A stretch of DNA of 64,000 nt from Rhodospirillaceae bacterium (GCA_016712715.1 JADJQM010000002.1:62001-126000), one strand, 5' to 3'. Counted from the first letter of the stretch, positions 48,309-59,670 are shown. Notes: a model not told the origin generated them from the letters alone. Made by a program: numbers and translations.

Positions 48309-49172
48309 ATGCCGAAGCTGCCATCAGAAGTACTCAGTTCAGTATTTTACCTTTACGGAACTCGCGAAGCTGCGGAAAAGGGCGAGTCCTTCGGCGGAAC
48401 CGGGTTCCTGGTATCCTACCCAACTGGGTTACCAGATGGCTCATCCTTCGTGTACGGCGTTACCAATTGGCATGTTGCCGTCCAGTCAGGAGCCTCAGTC
48501 GTCCGACTAAATAAGATCGGTGGGGGCGTAGATGGCATTGAACTCGATCCAGCGGACTGGGACTTCAAGCCTCAGTGGCACGATCTAGCAGTTGCAAGTA
48601 TTCCTCTAAGTCAAGAAGTTCATCAAATCAAATCGCTCGGCCTAGCAATGCTGCTAAGCGACACCGATATCTTAAAATATGGCATCGGTCCGGGTGATGA
48701 TGTCTTTATGGTTGGCCGGTTTGTTGACCATGACGGCTCAGAGAGTAACGTTACAGCAGTACGCTTTGGCAATATTAGCACTATGCCACAATCGATCCGC
48801 CAAAACACCGGATCCACGGAGAAGAGCTTCATTATCGATATGCATTCCCGAACTGGCTACTCTGGTTCACCGCTGTTCGTCTATCGAACTATCGGCACCG
48901 ATCTAACGGCGAAGCCCCTTGAGATCGGACCAGACAAGATGTTTCTAAAAGTGCTCGGGATACATTGGGGCCAATTTCCGGAGCTGTGGGAGATAAGGAC
49001 CGGAGCTGAGCCGCTTCCGCATGGCGCTGAGATCTCGGCAGATTCGAAATATGTAACTGGGATGAGCGGAATGACGCTGGCCATTCCAGCTTGGGAGATT
49101 AGAAACCTGCTCGAAATGCCGAGCTTGAGGCAGCAAAGGGCGAGAACGCTTGCCACAATAGCCAAATCATAA
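48309..49172 (+). CDS. trypsin-like serine protease domain protein
   Basis: A 287-residue protein with a chymotrypsin-fold active site. It shows GGTGFLVSY at the N-terminal barrel, His55 in VTNWHVAV, Asp92 in WHDLAVASI and Ser185 in RTGYSGSPLF. There is no signal peptide or PDZ domain, so it is probably cytoplasmic and not DegP-like. Base use is clearly A/T-richer than the neighbourhood, pointing to horizontal transfer. Stand-alone trypsin-like proteins occur as effectors in bacterial defence systems, but no partner gene is obvious next to it. Confidence 0.75.
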   Translation: MPKLPSEVLSSVFYLYGTREAAEKGESFGGTGFLVSYPTGLPDGSSFVYGVTNWHVAVQSGASVVRLNKIGGGVDGIELDPADWDFKPQWHDLAVASIPLSQEVHQIKSLGLAMLLSDTDILKYGIGPGDDVFMVGRFVDHDGSESNVTAVRFGNISTMPQSIRQNTGSTEKSFIIDMHSRTGYSGSPLFVYRTIGTDLTAKPLEIGPDKMFLKVLGIHWGQFPELWEIRTGAEPLPHGAEISADSKYVTGMSGMTLAIPAWEIRNLLEMPSLRQQRARTLATIAKS

Positions 49173-49369
49173 CATTGCGATGCCTAAACATTTCAAAGAT
49201 CGCAGCAGCGAAAAAGAGGTGGATACACGGCACCTTTCTTTGCAGCGATTCATCACGCCTCGTTCAAGAAAGCTGACAACTTGAGCGGCGCTATACGAGC
49301 CAGAACCAAGCCCTCTTCATCGAAACATACTTGGCGATCAGAAAATAGGACTCTGACTCTGAATCTCTT

Positions 49370-50377
49370 ATGTCCATGCGGGAAACTAGATCCACTATGA
49401 CCGCCCGGCAAGTCTGCCACGTTCGCGGCTTTGATCTCGGTTGCGTCATGTCGCATCGGGATATGCTGCGTGCGCTGGACGGGCTGAAGGAGGCGTATCC
49501 GGAATTGCTCTTCTTCGCACCGGCGGATTTCCGTGCGACATGGCGGCGGACGGGTTATCCAAAAGCCTGGTTGTCGGAAGATCGACCGTCGAATGACCTG
49601 ACGACCTTCTACTACGATGCCGCGAGTTGCTTCACAGCACTCAAAGAAGAGCAGGTCGCGTTCCAGCGGGCGCCCGCGATCAGGATGGCGATGCGGGCGC
49701 CGTGGCCGGAAGAGATCGCTTCCGGCGACGCGATGCGGATGCGCGGCGGCAACACCAGCGGTCACGTGACATACAACGACGATGATCCAACACTTTGGCG
49801 CCAAAAAGGCCGGCTCGTCGACATGACGGTACCTGCCATCGAACCGAAGACGGTTCTATCGGTCGAGTCCAATTCGAACAGGTGGTTGTTGCAGCCGCCG
49901 CCCATACCATCGCGTCTGAAATTCACGCCTGAGAGCTTCGGCGCAGCGCAGGAGATAGATTCCCTCTCCCAATTTGCCCAGGCCTTCACCTGGTACAATG
50001 TTGACGATCCGGAGATTGCCGCTTTCATGGCGACCTTCAAGCGTCTTTTCAACAAACAGGTGACGACGCGCGTTGCCATGTACGATCCGGCGACCGGTCG
50101 CTTTCTCGATCGACACCGCGGCCACTATAGGCAACATGTCGGCCGGGATTTGCTGCGCTGGCTTTGCCATCATCCGGACGTGTTTGAGGGGATCACGCAT
50201 CTCGGTGCCGACAATCCCGGTTTCGAGGGGCGGCTGGCCGCGTATGGCCCGGCGCCGGATTTCAAGGCAGAGGTGTTTCTGGAGGAAGGATTGCCGATCG
50301 ACGATATCGACGGGCTGACGGTTGAGGAGCGTGACCGGTTGTTGCGGCGGCATGAAAAGAAGATGAAGGGGCGCTGA
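49370..50377 (+). CDS. uncharacterised protein, 335 aa
   Basis: Not recognised. It is soluble, with no signal peptide. Notable stretches are LLFFAPADFRATWRRTGYPKAWLSE, MRMRGGNTSGHVTYNDDDPTLWRQKG, the Pro-rich WLLQPPPIPSRLKF and a mixed second half with TRVAMYDPATGRFLDRHRGHYRQHVGRDLLRWLCHHPDVF. The last 30 residues are a charged helix. An in-frame ATG at 49397 is an alternative start. It is separated from the protease gene by 197 bp. I cannot assign a function. Confidence 0.6.
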   Translation: MSMRETRSTMTARQVCHVRGFDLGCVMSHRDMLRALDGLKEAYPELLFFAPADFRATWRRTGYPKAWLSEDRPSNDLTTFYYDAASCFTALKEEQVAFQRAPAIRMAMRAPWPEEIASGDAMRMRGGNTSGHVTYNDDDPTLWRQKGRLVDMTVPAIEPKTVLSVESNSNRWLLQPPPIPSRLKFTPESFGAAQEIDSLSQFAQAFTWYNVDDPEIAAFMATFKRLFNKQVTTRVAMYDPATGRFLDRHRGHYRQHVGRDLLRWLCHHPDVFEGITHLGADNPGFEGRLAAYGPAPDFKAEVFLEEGLPIDDIDGLTVEERDRLLRRHEKKMKGR

Positions 50378-50561
50378 ACGCAAGAGACGCGGCGTCAGCC
50401 ATCACTGGAGCCCCCCACCCAACCCTCCCCCCCAAAACTTGCACTATTCCGCCATTGCCGCCGCCCGCGCCGCTGTGCAGACTGCGCGCTCTGGCGCCCG
50501 GATCTAGGGCGTAACGGGGACGGCGTCCAATCCGCCCGCCCCATCATCCTGAGCGTGTATT

Positions 50562-51554
50562 TTGGCGACATCGGAACATTCGGGGCTGGTCGGGGCGAAG
50601 GGACATACCCCCATTCCCGGCATCCTGTGCCTCTGCGCGGGCGCTTCGATCTTTTCCATGCAGGACGTCGTCATCAAGCTGATGAGCGGCGGCTATCCAC
50701 TGTCCGAAGTGCTGACCGTGCGCTGCCTGGTGGCCTGCGTGCCGCTGGCGATCCTGCTCCATTTCGGCGGCGGCGGCCTGCGCGCGCTGAAATCCGGGAA
50801 ACTGGGCCTGCTGCTCATCCGCTCCGCCATGCTGCTCGTCTCCTACACCACCTACTATCTCGCCATGGCGAGCCTGCCTTTGGCGGTGGTGGTGGCCCTG
50901 TTCTTCGCAGCCCCCTTGTTCATCGTCCTCCTCTCCGGCCCGTTCCTGGGTGAGGTGGTGCGGCCCAGCCAGTTCGTGGCGGTCCTCATAGGGTTCCTGG
51001 GCGTGCTGGTGATCTGCCTCGGCCCCTATTTTGCCGACGCCGCCCCCGGCGCCGAGGCCGCTGCCCTGTTCGAGCCGGCAGCGCTCCTCGCACTTGGCTC
51101 CGCCCTCTTCTACGGCGCCTCCGCCCTGATGGCGCGGAAGCTCGCCGATACCGAGAGCGGCGCCGTCATGGCGAGTTTCCAGAATATCGTCTTCCTCACC
51201 GGTGCCAGCCTCATTGCGCTCACCACCAATATAGGCGCCGATCTTTCGACCGGCATTGCCGATGAGAGCCTGCAGTTCCTGCTGCGCCCCTGGGTGATGC
51301 CGGGTACGCACGACCTGCTGCTCATCGCCTCCACGGGCCTCGTTGGCGCCTGCGGCTCGTTCCTCCTCACCCAGGCCTATCGCCTCGCTGAAGCCAATGT
51401 GGTGGCGCCGTTCGAATATGTCTCGATCCTGCTTGCGGCATTGCTCGGCTGGTGGATCTGGGACGAGGTGCCGAGCCTTGCCACCTATGCCGGCATCATC
51501 CTCATCATCGGCGCCGGCCTCTATGTGCTGCGCGGGAAGCCGGATGCGATCTGA
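50562..51554 (+). CDS. EamA/DMT-family membrane transporter
   Basis: A 330-residue, ten-helix transporter with two EamA repeats, opening GILCLCAGASIFSMQDVVIKLMSGGYPLSEVLTVR. The second repeat includes GACGSFLLTQAYRLAEANVVAPFEYVSILLAALLGWWIWDE. It starts with TTG at 50562 and has no clear ribosome-binding site. The S-adenosylmethionine-like or amino-acid exporter subgroups share this pattern; the substrate is unknown. Confidence 0.85.
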   Translation: MATSEHSGLVGAKGHTPIPGILCLCAGASIFSMQDVVIKLMSGGYPLSEVLTVRCLVACVPLAILLHFGGGGLRALKSGKLGLLLIRSAMLLVSYTTYYLAMASLPLAVVVALFFAAPLFIVLLSGPFLGEVVRPSQFVAVLIGFLGVLVICLGPYFADAAPGAEAAALFEPAALLALGSALFYGASALMARKLADTESGAVMASFQNIVFLTGASLIALTTNIGADLSTGIADESLQFLLRPWVMPGTHDLLLIASTGLVGACGSFLLTQAYRLAEANVVAPFEYVSILLAALLGWWIWDEVPSLATYAGIILIIGAGLYVLRGKPDAI

Positions 51555-51699
51555 CGCAGCCCGATGCAGGCAACTGGGCACAGCGTATCGATACAATTCC
51601 GCGCCCGCCCGACCTTGGCCGCCGCCGAGACCGCTTGATCGCCCATCGCCCCCGCTCTATGTTCCAGCGAAATTCTGAACCAACTTCAAGAAAATACCC

Positions 51700-52536
51700 A
51701 TGGTCATCGGCGCGATCCTGAAGCGCAAGCTGGCGCTGCTCGGTCTCATCATCATCGCCGTGTTCGCCACGGCGGCGATCCTGGCGCCGTGGCTCGCCCC
51801 CTATGATCCGACCGTGACACCGGACATCACCCTCCTCCATCCACTGCCGCCCAGCACCCAATACTGGCTGGGCACCGATCTCCTGGGGCGCGATTTCCTC
51901 TCGCGCCTCATCCACGGCGCCCGCGCCACCCTCATCATCGGCGTGGTGGCCAACGGCATCGCGGTCGCGATCGGCGCGCTCATCGGCGTCACCGCGGGCT
52001 ATCTGCGTGGCCGGGTCGGCTCTGCGCTCATGCGCTTTACCGACCTCATGATGGCCTTTCCGGCCCTGCTGCTCGCCATCCTGCTCGCCGCCATGTTCAA
52101 GCCCAGCATCTGGATCGTGGTCATGGTCATCGCCATGGTGAGCTGGGTGCAGCTCGCCCGCGTGGTCTATGCCGAGACCGTGTCGCTGGCCGAGCGCGAA
52201 TATGTGGTGGCCGTCCGCGCCATCGGCGCCTCCACAATCCGCATCCTCTTTCGCCATATCCTGCCGCATCTCGTCCCCACCCTCATCGTCTGGGGCACGC
52301 TCGGCATCGCCACCACCTCGCTCTTCGAGGCGACCCTGAGCTTTCTCGGCATCGGCGTGCAGCCGCCGACACCCTCCTGGGGGAACATGGTCAACGAGAA
52401 CCAGACCTATTTCGAAAGCGCCCCTTGGCTGGTCTTCATCCCGGGAGCGGCGATCGGCCTCCTCGCCCTCTCCTTCAACCTCATCGGCGATGCGCTCCGC
52501 GACATCCTCGATCCCACCCTGCGGGGACGTCACTGA
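51700..52536 (+). CDS. dppC: dipeptide/oligopeptide-type ABC permease (DppC-like)
   Basis: A 278-residue permease with the OppC N-terminal helix, APWLAPYDP and WLGTDLLGRDFLSRLIHGARATL. The coupling loop is VVAVRAIGASTIRILFRHILPHLVPTLIVWGTLGIA, followed by ATLSFLGIGVQPPTPSWGNMV. It is the first gene of a permease-permease-binding protein row, which is the reverse of the usual DppB-DppC order. Its stop overlaps the next start (TGATG). Confidence 0.88.
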   Translation: MVIGAILKRKLALLGLIIIAVFATAAILAPWLAPYDPTVTPDITLLHPLPPSTQYWLGTDLLGRDFLSRLIHGARATLIIGVVANGIAVAIGALIGVTAGYLRGRVGSALMRFTDLMMAFPALLLAILLAAMFKPSIWIVVMVIAMVSWVQLARVVYAETVSLAEREYVVAVRAIGASTIRILFRHILPHLVPTLIVWGTLGIATTSLFEATLSFLGIGVQPPTPSWGNMVNENQTYFESAPWLVFIPGAAIGLLALSFNLIGDALRDILDPTLRGRH

Positions 52537-53456
52537 TGGCCGGCTATCTCATCCGCCGCATCATCCAGGCGCTCCTCACGCTGATCGGCATCAGCCTCAT
52601 CACCTTCCTCATCCTGTTCCTGCTGCCGGCCGATCCCGCGCGCCAGGTTGCCGGCCGCACCGCCAGCGTCGAACAGGTCGAACAGGTGCGTGCGCAATTG
52701 GGCCTCGACCTTCCGCTCTGGCAGCAATATGGCCGGTATGTTGCCAAGCTTGGCGTCGGCGATCTCGGCCGCTCCTATGAACAGCGCACGGAGGTCTCGG
52801 CTCTGGTGGCCTCGCGCCTCCCCGCCACCCTCTGGCTGATGCTGGCGGCGATCGTCTGCGAGCTGGCCATCGGCCTGTCGGTGGGCGCCATCGCCGCCTT
52901 CCGGCGCAACAGCCAGCTCGACCGCCTGGTCATGTTCGGCGCCTTCGCCTTCGTCTCGACGCCGCAATTCCTGCTCGGCTACACGCTGCTCTATGTCTTT
53001 GCCTTCTGGCTCGGCTGGTTCCCGATCGGCGGCTATGGCAGTTTCAGCCATGTCGTGCTGCCGGCGCTGACCCTGGGCCTGCTGGGTGGCGGCTGGTATG
53101 CGCGCATGATGCGCTCCAGCGTCATAGAGGTGCTGCGCCAGGATTTCGTCCGCACCGCGCGCGCCAAGGGGCTGTCGCGTGCCCGCATCATCTTCGTCCA
53201 TATCGTGCCCAACGCCATCCTGCCCATCATCGCCATGATCGGCATCGATATCGGCATCTTCATGAGCGGCATCGTCGTGGTGGAATCGGTGTTCGGCTGG
53301 CCCGGCATCGGCCAGCTCACCTGGCAGGCCATCCAGAAGGTCGACTTTCCCATCATCATGGGCGTGACGCTGGTCTCGGCCTGTGCCATCGTCCTTGGCA
53401 ATCTGCTGGCGGATCTGGCCGCACCGCTGATCGACCCCAGAATCAGACTCAAATAG
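52536..53456 (+). CDS. dppB: dipeptide/oligopeptide-type ABC permease (DppB-like)
   Basis: A 306-residue permease partner of DppC. The N-terminus MAGYLIRRIIQALLTLIGISLITFLILFLLPADPA and the loop DFVRTARAKGLSRARIIFVHIVPNAILPIIAMIG, then VVVESVFGWPGIGQL, are typical. The ATG at 52536 coincides with the dppC stop. Confidence 0.9.
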   Translation: MAGYLIRRIIQALLTLIGISLITFLILFLLPADPARQVAGRTASVEQVEQVRAQLGLDLPLWQQYGRYVAKLGVGDLGRSYEQRTEVSALVASRLPATLWLMLAAIVCELAIGLSVGAIAAFRRNSQLDRLVMFGAFAFVSTPQFLLGYTLLYVFAFWLGWFPIGGYGSFSHVVLPALTLGLLGGGWYARMMRSSVIEVLRQDFVRTARAKGLSRARIIFVHIVPNAILPIIAMIGIDIGIFMSGIVVVESVFGWPGIGQLTWQAIQKVDFPIIMGVTLVSACAIVLGNLLADLAAPLIDPRIRLK

Positions 53457-53478
53457 ACCTATGGACAGGAGGACTTCA

Positions 53479-55173
53479 ATGAACCGTCTACTGGCATCCG
53501 CCTCGATCGTGACGCTGCTGGCGCTCGGCGCCTGCGGCGAGGAAAAGAAAGAAGAAGCGCAACAGGCAGCCCCCGCCGCCAGCAACACCACGGCAACGAC
53601 CGAAGCGGCGCCGGCCACCGCCGAGATCAAACAGGGCGGCAGCATGATCGTCACCTTCAAGGACGATCTCCCCACCCTCGACCCCGCCGTCGGTTATGAC
53701 TGGAAGAACTGGTCGGTGATCAAGAGCGTGTTCGACGGGCTCCTCGACTACAAGCCCGGCACCACCGAGATCGTGCCGGACCTGGCCGAGAGCTTCGAGA
53801 CTTCCGCCGACGGCCTCACCTACACCTTCAAGCTGCGCCAGGGCGTCAAGTTCCATAACGGCCGCGAGATGAAGGCAGCCGACGTCAAATATTCGTTGGA
53901 GCGCATGATCAACCCGGCGACGCAAAGCCCGGGTGCGGGCTATTACGCCGGCATCAAGGGCTTTGCCGAATTCCAGGGCGGCACCGCCACGGAAGTGGCC
54001 GGCATCACGACACCCGACGATTACACCGTGAAGCTCGAGCTCACCGCGCCTGATGCCACCACGCTCCATCTGCTGGCGCTCAACTTCTCCTTCGTGGTGC
54101 CCAAGGAAGAGGTCGAGAAATCCGGCCTCGATTTCGGCAAGAAGCCGGTCGGCACCGGCGCCTACAAGGTCACCGAATGGACCTCGGGCCAGAAGATCGT
54201 GCTCGACCGCAATGCCGATTACTACAAGGCCGGCCTGCCGCGCCTCGACAAGATCACCTTCGAGATCGGCCAGGAGCCGGTCGTGGCACTCCTGCGGCTG
54301 CAGAAGGGCGAGATCGACATCGCCGGCGACGGCATTCCGCCCGCGAAGTTCGAGGAGATCATGAACGATCCGACCTCGAAGGATCTGGTCATCACCGCCG
54401 ACCAGCTCCACACCGGCTATGTCGCCATGAACGTCACCATGAAGCCGTTCGACAATGTGGCCGTGCGCCAGGCCGTCAACATGGCGATCAACAAGGAGCG
54501 CATCGTGAAGTTGATCAACGACCGCGCGGTCGTTGCCAATCAGCCGCTGCCCCCCGCCATGCCCGGCTACGACACGGCCTATAAGGGCTACGCCTTCGAC
54601 GTCGAGGGCGCCAAGGCGAAGCTGAAGGAAGCAGGCCTCGAGGCCGGCTTCGAGACCGACCTCTATGTCATGAACACCGACCCGCAGCCGCGCATCGCCC
54701 AGGCGATCCAGCAGGATCTCGCCGCCATCGGCATCAAGGTCAATCTCAAGAACCAGGACATGGGCACCGTGATCGCCGCCGGCGGCAAGAAGGACGGCGC
54801 GCCGATGATCTGGTCGGGCGGCATGGCCTGGATCGCCGACTTCCCGGATCCCTCCAACTTCTACACCGTGATCCTGGGCTGCGGCGGTGCGGTCGAGGGC
54901 GGCTGGAACTGGTCCTGGTATTGCAACGAGGCGCTCGACAAGCGCGCCGCCGAAGCCAATGCCATGACCGATCCCGCGAAAGCCGGCGAACGCGCCATCG
55001 CCTGGGGCAAGATCTTCACCGACCTCATGGCGGATGCGCCCTGGGCGCCGGTCTTCAACGAGAAGGCCTATGTCGTGCACAGCAAGCGCGTGGCCGGGCC
55101 TAACGGCGTCTTCGCCGATCCCATCCACATCCCGGTCAATTACGACGAAGTCTATGCGACCGATGTGAAGTAA
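53479..55173 (+). CDS. ABC substrate-binding lipoprotein (DppA/OppA family, SBP_bac_5)
   Basis: A 564-residue periplasmic binding lipoprotein. The signal MNRLLASASIVTLLALGAC has a lipobox ending at Cys19. A charged, Ala/Thr-rich linker (residues 20-55) follows, then the SBP_bac_5 domain: YDWKNWSVIKSVFDGLLDY, KLRQGVKFHNGREMKAADVKYSLERM and VRQAVNMAINKERIVKLI. An ideal AGGAGG precedes the ATG at 53479. A strong terminator follows. Downstream acetamidase and amidase suggest an amide- or peptide-type substrate, which is inference. Confidence 0.9.
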   Translation: MNRLLASASIVTLLALGACGEEKKEEAQQAAPAASNTTATTEAAPATAEIKQGGSMIVTFKDDLPTLDPAVGYDWKNWSVIKSVFDGLLDYKPGTTEIVPDLAESFETSADGLTYTFKLRQGVKFHNGREMKAADVKYSLERMINPATQSPGAGYYAGIKGFAEFQGGTATEVAGITTPDDYTVKLELTAPDATTLHLLALNFSFVVPKEEVEKSGLDFGKKPVGTGAYKVTEWTSGQKIVLDRNADYYKAGLPRLDKITFEIGQEPVVALLRLQKGEIDIAGDGIPPAKFEEIMNDPTSKDLVITADQLHTGYVAMNVTMKPFDNVAVRQAVNMAINKERIVKLINDRAVVANQPLPPAMPGYDTAYKGYAFDVEGAKAKLKEAGLEAGFETDLYVMNTDPQPRIAQAIQQDLAAIGIKVNLKNQDMGTVIAAGGKKDGAPMIWSGGMAWIADFPDPSNFYTVILGCGGAVEGGWNWSWYCNEALDKRAAEANAMTDPAKAGERAIAWGKIFTDLMADAPWAPVFNEKAYVVHSKRVAGPNGVFADPIHIPVNYDEVYATDVK

Positions 55174-55179
55174 CGGCGC

Positions 55180-55212
55180 GGGAGCCGGCTCAATGCCGGC
55201 TCCCTTTTCTTT
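55180..55212 (+). terminator. intrinsic terminator after the binding-protein gene
   Basis: GGGAGCCGGC pairs with GCCGGCTCCC (10 bp) around TCAAT, followed by TTTTCTTTT. It lies 7 bp past the stop and probably attenuates transcription into the acetamidase gene 18 bp further on. Confidence 0.9.
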
Positions 55213-55229
55213 TCGGCAATGAGGTCATC

Positions 55230-56288
55230 ATGAGCGGTTCGCACGGCCATCCGGCACACACCATCCACCGCCACCATCATCACCATGGCTGGGACAATTC
55301 GATAAAGCCCGTGCTGACCGTGGCACCAGGCACCGTGGTCGAGCTGGAAACCATCGACAGTTCCGGCGGGCAGATCACGCCGTCCTGGACAGTGGCCGAC
55401 ATGGGCAAGCTCGATTTCGCCAAGGTCAATCCGACCACGGGGCCGATCTATATCGATGGTGCCGCCCCCGGCGATGCGGTCAAGGTGACGCTCCTCTCCT
55501 ACAAGCCTTCCGGCTGGGGCTGGACCGCGAACATCCCGGGCTTCGGGCTCCTCGCCGACCAGTTCAAGGACCCGGCGCTCCATATCTGGAAATACGATGC
55601 CACGAGCCTCGCCCCCGCCATGTTCGGCAACATCGCGCAGGTGCCGCTGAAACCCTTCGCCGGCACGATCGGTCTGGCCCCTGCTGAAGCCGGCCTTCAT
55701 TCCGTCGTGCCGCCGCGCCGCATGGGCGGCAACATGGATATCCGCGACATGGCCGCCGGTACCGAATTGCTGCTGCCGGTCGAGGTCGCTGGCGCGCTGT
55801 TCTCGCTCGGTGACACCCACGCCGCGCAAGGCGATGGCGAGGTCTGCGGCACCGCCATCGAAAGCCCAATGGACGTCACCGTGAAGCTCGATCTGGTGAA
55901 AGGCGCCAACATCAAATTCCCGCAGTTCCGCACGCCCGGCCCGGTCACGCGCCACTTGGATGCCAAAGGCTATGACGTCACCACCGGCATCGGTGCCGAT
56001 CTGATGGAAGGCGCCAAGGCCGCGGTCAGCGGCATGGTCGATCTTCTCACCAAACGCCACAAGATCAGCGCGGTCGAGGCCTATATGCTGTGCTCGGTCT
56101 GCGGCGATCTCCGCATCAGCGAGATCGTCGACATGCCGAACTGGGTCGTCTCCTTCTACTTCCCCGCGTGGTGCTGGATTGATGGCAGCGCCCTCACCCC
56201 GACCCTCTCCCCGCAAGCGGGGCGAGGGAGTTTCGAGCGAGCTCGCCATAAAGCCCCTCGCCCCTCTGGGGAGAGGGGTTGGGAGTGA
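55230..56288 (+). CDS. acetamidase/formamidase family protein, C-terminal tail from a repeat
   Basis: A 352-residue amidohydrolase of the FmdA/AmdA family, releasing ammonia from short amides. Family pieces are TVAPGTVVELETIDSSGGQITPSW, VNPTTGPIYIDGAAPGDAV, VVPPRRMGGNMDIRDMAAGTELLLPV and FSLGDTHAAQGDGEVCGTAIE. The N-terminus is naturally His-rich (HRHHHHHGW). The last 32 residues are encoded by a copy of the dispersed palindromic repeat (56191 onward). Homologues end near WCWID, so the repeat appears to have replaced or extended the original C-terminus. Confidence 0.85.
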   Translation: MSGSHGHPAHTIHRHHHHHGWDNSIKPVLTVAPGTVVELETIDSSGGQITPSWTVADMGKLDFAKVNPTTGPIYIDGAAPGDAVKVTLLSYKPSGWGWTANIPGFGLLADQFKDPALHIWKYDATSLAPAMFGNIAQVPLKPFAGTIGLAPAEAGLHSVVPPRRMGGNMDIRDMAAGTELLLPVEVAGALFSLGDTHAAQGDGEVCGTAIESPMDVTVKLDLVKGANIKFPQFRTPGPVTRHLDAKGYDVTTGIGADLMEGAKAAVSGMVDLLTKRHKISAVEAYMLCSVCGDLRISEIVDMPNWVVSFYFPAWCWIDGSALTPTLSPQAGRGSFERARHKAPRPSGERGWE

Positions 56289-56291
56289 GGG
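56191..56291. repeat. dispersed palindromic repeat, copy 4 (overlaps coding sequence)
   Basis: A 101-bp copy in copy-1 orientation with the GCAAGC arm first. It overlaps the acetamidase C-terminal codons and reaches 9 bp before the start chosen for the next ATPase gene. Its right end reads GGGAGTGAGGG, one base off the usual form. Confidence 0.82.
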
Positions 56292-56299
56292 TCTACGTC

Positions 56300-58075
<1,776 letters not shown>

Positions 58076-58101
58076 GCGTACTTTGTCTAATGGGAAAAGC
58101 A

Positions 58102-58206
58102 CCCCTCACCCCAACCCCTCTCCCCAGAGGGGCGAGGGGCTTCAGAGCGAGCTCAGTCGAAACTCCCTCGCCCCGCGCTTGCGGGGAGAGGGTCGGGGTG
58201 AGGGGC
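58102..58206. repeat. dispersed palindromic repeat, copy 5 (inverted)
   Basis: A 105-bp copy in the opposite orientation to copies 1, 2 and 4: the GGGGAGAGGGG-type arm with AGAG loop comes first and the GCTTGC arm second. It lies 26 bp after the ATPase stop and 47 bp before the amidase ATG. Confidence 0.85.
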
Positions 58207-58252
58207 GTTTCATGCAGCTAAATCTGCTAACCGGCCTATTTAGGAGAAAACC

Positions 58253-59662
58253 ATGACCGAATTCTGGCGCCTCAGCGCAGTGAAGGCCGTCGAGCTGCTG
58301 AAAAAGGGCGACGTCACACCGCTCGATCTCATCGACGATGCGCTGGCGCGCATCAATGCCGTGAACCCGAAGGTCAACGCCATCGTGACGCTCTGCGCCG
58401 AGCGCGCCCGCGACCACGCCAAGCGGCTGATGGCAAAACCGATCGACCAGCGCGGCCCGCTCTGCGGCCTCCCCTTCGGCGTCAAGGAACTGAATGACGT
58501 CGCCGGGGTCCGCACCACCTATGGCTCACCGATCTTCACCGACAATGTGCCGGTGAAATCCGACATCATGGTCGAGAAGCTTGAGGAAAACGGCGGCATC
58601 GTGCTCGGCATGACCAACACGCCCGAATTCGGCGCCGGCGCCAATACCTTCAACGAGGTGCATGGCGAAACCTATAATCCCTGGAACACGAAGCTCAATG
58701 CCGGCGGCTCGTCGGGTGGTGCCGCCGTGGCGCTGGCGACCGGCCAGGTGTGGCTCGCGACCGGTTCCGATCTCGGCGGGTCTTTACGCACACCCGCCGC
58801 CTTCTGCTCGGTGGTGGGCCTGCGACCCTCCCCCGGCCGCGTGCCATCCGGCCCCGGCGAACTGCGCTTCGACACATTGTCGGTCGACGGGCCGATGGCG
58901 CGCAACGTCACGGACACGGCGTTGATGCTGGATGCGATGGCCGGCTGGCATATCGACATCCCGGTCTCGTTCCCGGCGCCGACGGAGCCCTTTCTCACCA
59001 CCACGCAACGCCGCCTGAAGCCTTCGCGCATCGCCTTCTGCCTTGATCCCGCCGGCCTGCCGATCGAGCCGGGCGTCAAGGATATCTGCCGCAAGGCGCT
59101 CGACAAACTCTCCGCAGCCGGCCTCAACGTCGAAGAAGCGACGCCGGATTTCAGTGGCGTCGGCAATGCCTTCCAGACCCTGCGCGCGGCCGATTACGCC
59201 GCCACCATGCGCGCGCTCCTCAACCAGCATCGCGCCAAGCTGAAGGACGAGGTGATCTGGAATGCCGAAAAAGGCCTGAAGCTCACCGGCGAGGAGATCG
59301 GCAAGGCGCATATCCGCCGCTCGCGCCTTTATGCCGACATGGTGAAGCTGTTCGAGACCTACGATCTTCTCATCCTGCCCGCGGCACCCATTCTGCCGCG
59401 CGACATCAAGGAACGCTGGCCGCGCGAGATCAATGGCGAACAGCTCGACAATTATGTCGAATGGCTGAAGCTCGCGGCACTCATCACCATGACCTCCTGT
59501 CCGGTCCTGTCGCTGCCCTGCGGCTTCTCCCCCGACGGTCGGCCGATGGGCCTGCAATTGGTCGGCAAGCCCCGCGGCGAAGGCGCCCTGCTGTCCCATG
59601 CCCTGGTCTGCGAGGAGATTCTCGGTATCCGCGATCTGGTGCCGATCGATCCGCGGGGGTAG
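58253..59662 (+). CDS. amidase signature family protein
   Basis: A 469-residue amidase of the GatA/AS family. The Ser-cisSer-Lys triad is visible: the Lys in LPFGVKELNDVAG, the cis-Ser in NAGGSSGGAAVALATG and the nucleophile in GSDLGGSLRTPAAF. Such enzymes hydrolyse amides broadly. No gatB or gatC is adjacent, so it is a catabolic amidase rather than the tRNA amidotransferase. It sits after the importer and acetamidase, an amide-use cluster. Confidence 0.9.
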   Translation: MTEFWRLSAVKAVELLKKGDVTPLDLIDDALARINAVNPKVNAIVTLCAERARDHAKRLMAKPIDQRGPLCGLPFGVKELNDVAGVRTTYGSPIFTDNVPVKSDIMVEKLEENGGIVLGMTNTPEFGAGANTFNEVHGETYNPWNTKLNAGGSSGGAAVALATGQVWLATGSDLGGSLRTPAAFCSVVGLRPSPGRVPSGPGELRFDTLSVDGPMARNVTDTALMLDAMAGWHIDIPVSFPAPTEPFLTTTQRRLKPSRIAFCLDPAGLPIEPGVKDICRKALDKLSAAGLNVEEATPDFSGVGNAFQTLRAADYAATMRALLNQHRAKLKDEVIWNAEKGLKLTGEEIGKAHIRRSRLYADMVKLFETYDLLILPAAPILPRDIKERWPREINGEQLDNYVEWLKLAALITMTSCPVLSLPCGFSPDGRPMGLQLVGKPRGEGALLSHALVCEEILGIRDLVPIDPRG

Positions 59663-59670
59663 GGCAAGAG

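Noticed and set aside
49180..49284. Short open frame of 34 codons after the protease gene
   Set aside because: No ribosome-binding site and no recognisable composition.
53488..55128. Long open frame on the minus strand opposite the peptide-binding lipoprotein gene
   Set aside because: It mirrors the GC-rich codon pattern of the real gene; many such shadows exist, it shows no family motif, and the plus-strand protein is unmistakable.
55230..55300. His-rich start of the acetamidase seen as a cloning tag
   Set aside because: The His codons are interspersed with Arg, Thr and Gly, the gene is in natural context and no vector sequence is present.
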